DNA of 60,535 nucleotides from Candidatus Martarchaeota archaeon (GTDB lineage Archaea; Micrarchaeota; Micrarchaeia; Micrarchaeales; CABMGC01): NCBI GenBank assembly GCA_023476545.1, contig JAMCYP010000021.1, positions 1 to 60,535 of the forward strand, read 5' to 3'. Shown piece by piece: positions 57,451 to 60,535 of this stretch (position 1 is its first letter; each line of letters starts with the position of its first letter). The notes under the pieces were generated by a model. It saw only the letters and a program-made list of their open reading frames with translations, ran no database searches and was not told where the DNA came from. The position numbers and the translations under genes were made by a program.

Positions 57451-59787
57451 ATGCGATTCGCTCCGCATCTAGGGTTAGTACTTCTAGTTTCACTGCTCAT
57501 AGGAATAAGCGGAGCCACGACAACCAGCTCTAACTCCCTCACCGGGAGCGTCAGCGTGGTGCAGCCATCTGCAAACATAGTGATAACAGGGTTCACCAGC
57601 TCTGCAAATCAGGTAACGGTAGGCTCATCGATGACCTTCACCGCCACGCTTCTAAACAACGGCTACTACGTCACCAACAGCCCGATAAGCTTGTATCTGC
57701 AGACCACCGGCCCATCGCCCATATCCTACACGCAGAGCGTGAACGCTCTTAATCCATGGCCAGCAAATGCTGTTGACATAATCACACTCACCAACGCCAC
57801 GCAGATAGCCGGAAGCTACAGCGCAAACATAGTGGGCAACTACCTTGACCAGAGCAACACACTCAAGTACACAAACATACCCTCACTCTCGTACACGGTG
57901 GTCACACCAAGCACAGGCGGAGGAGGCGGGGGCGGAGGCGGTGGAGGCGGTGGTGGCGGGGCGCCTTCGGTGCCTACGTATCCTGTCGTGCCTCCGAGCG
58001 TATACGTATTCAACATCTCCTCGACGCTCGGAGAGACGATACACTACGCGAGCACCATCTCGACTATACGCTTGTCGGTAAACTCCTCCACATCTGCGCC
58101 CGTGCTGGCAGAGATACAGAACGTAACATACTCATCGCCAGGGCTTCCGACAGGACTCAGGATGCTATCCGCAACCAATATCAACCTGACATCGAGCGCG
58201 CTGGTCCTCATGAACGTCACTGTAAAGTATCCGTGCTCAACCCCCTCGCCTACCGTAGCGCCGTACAAACTGGTAGGTAAGTCGTGGGCTCTCATCTCCC
58301 CGTACAGTGTCGATGCTGCCGCCTGCTCTGTAAACTTCAGGCTCAACAGCAATGACCCTGTGGTCGCAGTGCTGGAGAACGAATCGCTCCTAAGCGCCCC
58401 AATCACTCAGATACCCCGGCTCTACATAACCTACGCGCCGCTCTTCATCACTCTGCTTCGCGGCACAACGACCCTTTCAAACATGGGCTTCCAGAACACT
58501 GGAGTAAATACGGAGAACATCAAGCTGTCAGTGCCGCCACAGTTCTCAAACCTCATGAGTGTGTCTGCAGGAAGCATTGTGCTTGACCCCGGACAGACGA
58601 TAAACGTCAACCTTCTTTTCAGCGCCCCAAACAACTCGACGCTAGGAACATACGTGATACCGCTCAACATAACCACAAGCTCTAACGGAAAGACGGTTAA
58701 CCAGACAGAGTACATCTCCTCGACCATCTATGTGAGGAATGCTACACAGCCATACATGATCAACCAGATCAACGTGATTAACAACACGCAGGTCGCCACA
58801 GGAATAATACAGATAAGCGCGCCGAGCGACAGCAACCTGTCACAGGTGCACATGCAGACGGTGGTTCCTCCCGGCGTTGTTGCCAACGTTTCGCAGGTGA
58901 CGACATTCGGCCTTCAGGCAAGCGTCTCCCAGTCAAACAACACATTCACCATCAACTGGTTTATACCGTTCGTGCCGAAAGGCGCAAACGTCTACGGCTA
59001 CTACAACATCAACAAGCCCAACAGGCAGCAGCTGCTTAAGTATGTGCAGACCGCCTTCGTTGCGCCGGCGCCCATAAGCCCTGCGCAACTGATACGCGTA
59101 ACCAATGTGCAGCTGCCGACATTTTACCAGAGCGTCTCTGGCGACATCGGCGCCCAGATTCTGTACACCGGCGCTCAGCCTACCACTCTTACCCTGAGTC
59201 TCACTGGACCTCCGGACACCACGATAGCCAATCCGGTCATAGTTGAAAACGTTACTCCAAACCAGCTCTTCAACGCCAACTTCTCATTGCTCGCTTCCCA
59301 GACAGGGACAAAACTCCTTACGCTTACGATAGACGTAGAAAATAACACCGTGACCCAGACCTTCCCAGTACTGGTGCTCGCGCAGAGCGGCATACCCAAC
59401 CTGAACATATTTGGCAGCCAGCCGAGCAGCACCACTCTCGCGTTCACAATACTCTTTATAATAATTGCCATGCTTATCATCTCCCGTGTAGCTCCTTCGC
59501 TCAGGGCGCAGAGGCACAGCCCTGGCCCAGCGAAACGACCAGAACACGAGGGCGGGAATGAACCTGGAGAGGCTCGCGAAGGCGAGAGAAGGCCTGTCGT
59601 ATCGCAGCATGTCAAGACGATAAAACACATGCTTGCTGTGGGCAGGGCAAGACACCGTGAACGCGAATCTGCCGAAAGCTCTGCTGAAAGCGAGGCGAGG
59701 AGAAAGGAGGAGGACATGCGCCTTGAGAGGATGAGGAAGCTGAAGGAGATAAAGGACACAATAGAGAAGAAGGATGGAAATGCGTGA
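57451..59787 (+). CDS. Large surface protein with poly-Gly linker, C-terminal membrane helix and cytoplasmic tail
   Basis: A signal peptide (GLVLLVSLLIGISGA) leads into about 130 residues of beta-sandwich type, then 15 consecutive glycines, a domain recalling the PGF-pre-PGF surface module, and two or three further Ig-like repeats. A membrane helix (TILFIIIAMLIISRVAPSL) lies near residue 675. The last 95 residues are cytoplasmic, very charged and helical (MRLERMRKLKEIKDTIEKK). The start is leaderless: CTTTTTAAG near 57422-57430 is 26 nt before ATG. The 3' end overlaps the start of a MinD/ParA ATPase gene. The long tail may connect the surface to cytosolic partners (inference). Confidence 0.78.
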   Translation: MRFAPHLGLVLLVSLLIGISGATTTSSNSLTGSVSVVQPSANIVITGFTSSANQVTVGSSMTFTATLLNNGYYVTNSPISLYLQTTGPSPISYTQSVNALNPWPANAVDIITLTNATQIAGSYSANIVGNYLDQSNTLKYTNIPSLSYTVVTPSTGGGGGGGGGGGGGGGAPSVPTYPVVPPSVYVFNISSTLGETIHYASTISTIRLSVNSSTSAPVLAEIQNVTYSSPGLPTGLRMLSATNINLTSSALVLMNVTVKYPCSTPSPTVAPYKLVGKSWALISPYSVDAAACSVNFRLNSNDPVVAVLENESLLSAPITQIPRLYITYAPLFITLLRGTTTLSNMGFQNTGVNTENIKLSVPPQFSNLMSVSAGSIVLDPGQTINVNLLFSAPNNSTLGTYVIPLNITTSSNGKTVNQTEYISSTIYVRNATQPYMINQINVINNTQVATGIIQISAPSDSNLSQVHMQTVVPPGVVANVSQVTTFGLQASVSQSNNTFTINWFIPFVPKGANVYGYYNINKPNRQQLLKYVQTAFVAPAPISPAQLIRVTNVQLPTFYQSVSGDIGAQILYTGAQPTTLTLSLTGPPDTTIANPVIVENVTPNQLFNANFSLLASQTGTKLLTLTIDVENNTVTQTFPVLVLAQSGIPNLNIFGSQPSSTTLAFTILFIIIAMLIISRVAPSLRAQRHSPGPAKRPEHEGGNEPGEAREGERRPVVSQHVKTIKHMLAVGRARHRERESAESSAESEARRKEEDMRLERMRKLKEIKDTIEKKDGNA
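57916..57960 (+). repeat. Poly-glycine codon tract
   Basis: Fifteen glycine codons in a row, mixed GGC/GGA/GGG/GGT, encode a flexible linker in the surface protein. Mixed codon use shows selection on the amino acid and argues against simple DNA slippage. Confidence 0.85.
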
Positions 59788-60535
59788 TCGTTTGCTTAGA
59801 CCATACCTCATAGGAGTGCTGAGCCAGAAAGGCGGCGTGGGCAAGACCACAGTGGCGGTAAACCTAGCCATGGCGCTCAAGCTACTCAACAAGCGGGTGC
59901 TGCTGATCGATGCCGACACCGACAACCCTGCAGTGGGGCTGCACCTCGGAATGGAAGGCGTCAACATAGGGTTCGAGGACCTGGTGGCGAAAGGGTCGAA
60001 CCTCGGAGAGGTGATCGCAGTGCACGGATCCAGCGGTGTGCACTGCATACTGGGCACGCTTCACACGAGGCCGTTCCAGATGAACACCAAGCACACCACT
60101 CACCTGTTCAGGCAGCTCGACGGCTGCAACTATGACTTCGTTGTCATAGACACTGCGCCCGGGCTCCAGCATGAGGAGGACACAATGCCGTTCGATGACG
60201 CTGTGATAGTTGCGACTCCGGATCTGCCTGCGCTGACCAGCGCGCTCAGACTCGCGGAGGAGCTGAAGGGATCGCGCAGCAGGTACTCGCTCACGCTAAA
60301 CAGGATAACGGGAAAGAGCTACGAGCTCAGGCCCAGGGAGATAGAAAGCGCGTGGGGAGGCAAGAGCGCTGCGCTGCTTCCAGAGGACGTGCTCGTAAGC
60401 GAGAGCCTAGCGGCGCGCATACCAGCGTCGCTGAGCAGTTCCGACTCGCCGTTTACCGCTGCAATGAGGAAGCTTGCAAAGACCTATGCGGATAAGGCGA
60501 AGCGCGCATCGTCGCATGGGCCTAACTTCTACAGC
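59774..60535 (+). CDS. MinD/ParA-type ATPase (3' end outside window)
   Basis: The deviant Walker A motif GVLSQKGGVGKTTVAVNLAM identifies a SIMIBI ATPase of the MinD/ParA branch. It is followed by VLLIDADTDNPAVGLHLG and the Walker B-like FVVIDTAPGLQ. VIVATPDLPALTSALRLAEE matches switch II and beyond. The frame is open to the window edge (254 codons). Starts at ATG 59774 and ATG 59780 both overlap the upstream surface-protein gene, implying coupling. Such ATPases position membrane or DNA complexes. Here it could position the surface protein (inference). Confidence 0.9.
   Translation, partial: MEMRDRLLRPYLIGVLSQKGGVGKTTVAVNLAMALKLLNKRVLLIDADTDNPAVGLHLGMEGVNIGFEDLVAKGSNLGEVIAVHGSSGVHCILGTLHTRPFQMNTKHTTHLFRQLDGCNYDFVVIDTAPGLQHEEDTMPFDDAVIVATPDLPALTSALRLAEELKGSRSRYSLTLNRITGKSYELRPREIESAWGGKSAALLPEDVLVSESLAARIPASLSSSDSPFTAAMRKLAKTYADKAKRASSHGPNFYS

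Noticed and set aside
1-60535. CRISPR array, rRNA genes, replication origin or transposase
   Set aside because: I saw no regularly spaced direct repeats, rRNA stretches, origin-type repeat clusters or transposase motifs. The only mobile-element signals are the tRNA-Gly repeats and the LAGLIDADG gene.

Overview
The window is a gene-dense piece of an archaeal chromosome. The archaeal markers are RNA polymerase subunit K, ribosomal proteins of the archaeal/eukaryotic type (L30e, L7Ae, S28e, L24e, archaeal S12, S7, uL30, uL15), EF-2 with the HRGPAQ diphthamide region, a histone, RFC large subunit, aCPSF-like nuclease, geranylgeranyl reductase, Hef helicase, HMG-CoA synthase and an archaeal-type RNase P RNA. 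Many genes have a TATA box centred about 26 nt before the start codon, which points to leaderless transcripts. Compact spacing, overlapping 3' ends, many secreted Asn/Ser/Thr-rich membrane-anchored proteins and several lineage orphans suggest a small-genome DPANN archaeon (Micrarchaeota-like). That lineage is inferred and was not tested by phylogeny.

Layout. 1-9437: end of a tRNA, an anchored surface protein, a GT2 glycosyltransferase, rpoK plus geranylgeranyl reductase, a metallophosphoesterase, a site-2 protease, SMC and a signal peptidase. 9441-11327: an AT-richer orphan with a GNAT-like C-terminus. 11438-15220: translation operon L30e-S12-S7-EF2. 15225-17544: GH15 glycosidase and a two-domain deoxyribosyltransferase-like protein. 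17552-19778: L7Ae (with a structured leader)-S28e-L24e-ThiI. 19814-25055: surface proteins, GNAT, histone, BofA-like protein, RNase P RNA, a CAP-domain protein, an antiporter pseudogene beside tRNA-Glu, RfcL and an orphan. 25125-29554: PheT/PheS behind a surface protein, plus an orphan. 29616-35968: uL30-uL15-GT4-coiled coil-beta-CASP nuclease, acylphosphatase, M16 peptidase, MTH1-like Nudix.

35950-37011: two tRNA-Gly genes and a third copy of the tRNA 3' end, bracketing an AT-rich VapBC module, an integration-scar-like arrangement. 37053-47801: MFS transporter, CysRS, an anthranilate-phosphoribosyltransferase-like protein, BtpA-like TIM barrel, tandem TrpRS paralogs (the second without the KMSKS lysines), a SAM-hydrolase-like protein, EamA transporter and M20 peptidase. 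47915-48659: tRNA-Phe with a free-standing LAGLIDADG endonuclease gene abutting its promoter. 48700-60535: Hef, HMG-CoA synthase with a large insertion, a disulfide-forming pair (DUF929 thioredoxin-fold plus VKOR), GT2, aldo/keto reductase, spermidine-synthase-like protein, an orphan, a Gar1-like barrel, a large Gly-tract surface protein and a MinD/ParA ATPase that runs off the end.

The strongest new-looking signal is the L7Ae leader at 17585-17650. Two mutually exclusive hairpins compete for one segment. One forms a k-loop-like GA/GA motif, the kind of site L7Ae binds, and its 3' strand is the Shine-Dalgarno sequence of the L7Ae gene. It reads as a compact autoregulatory switch.
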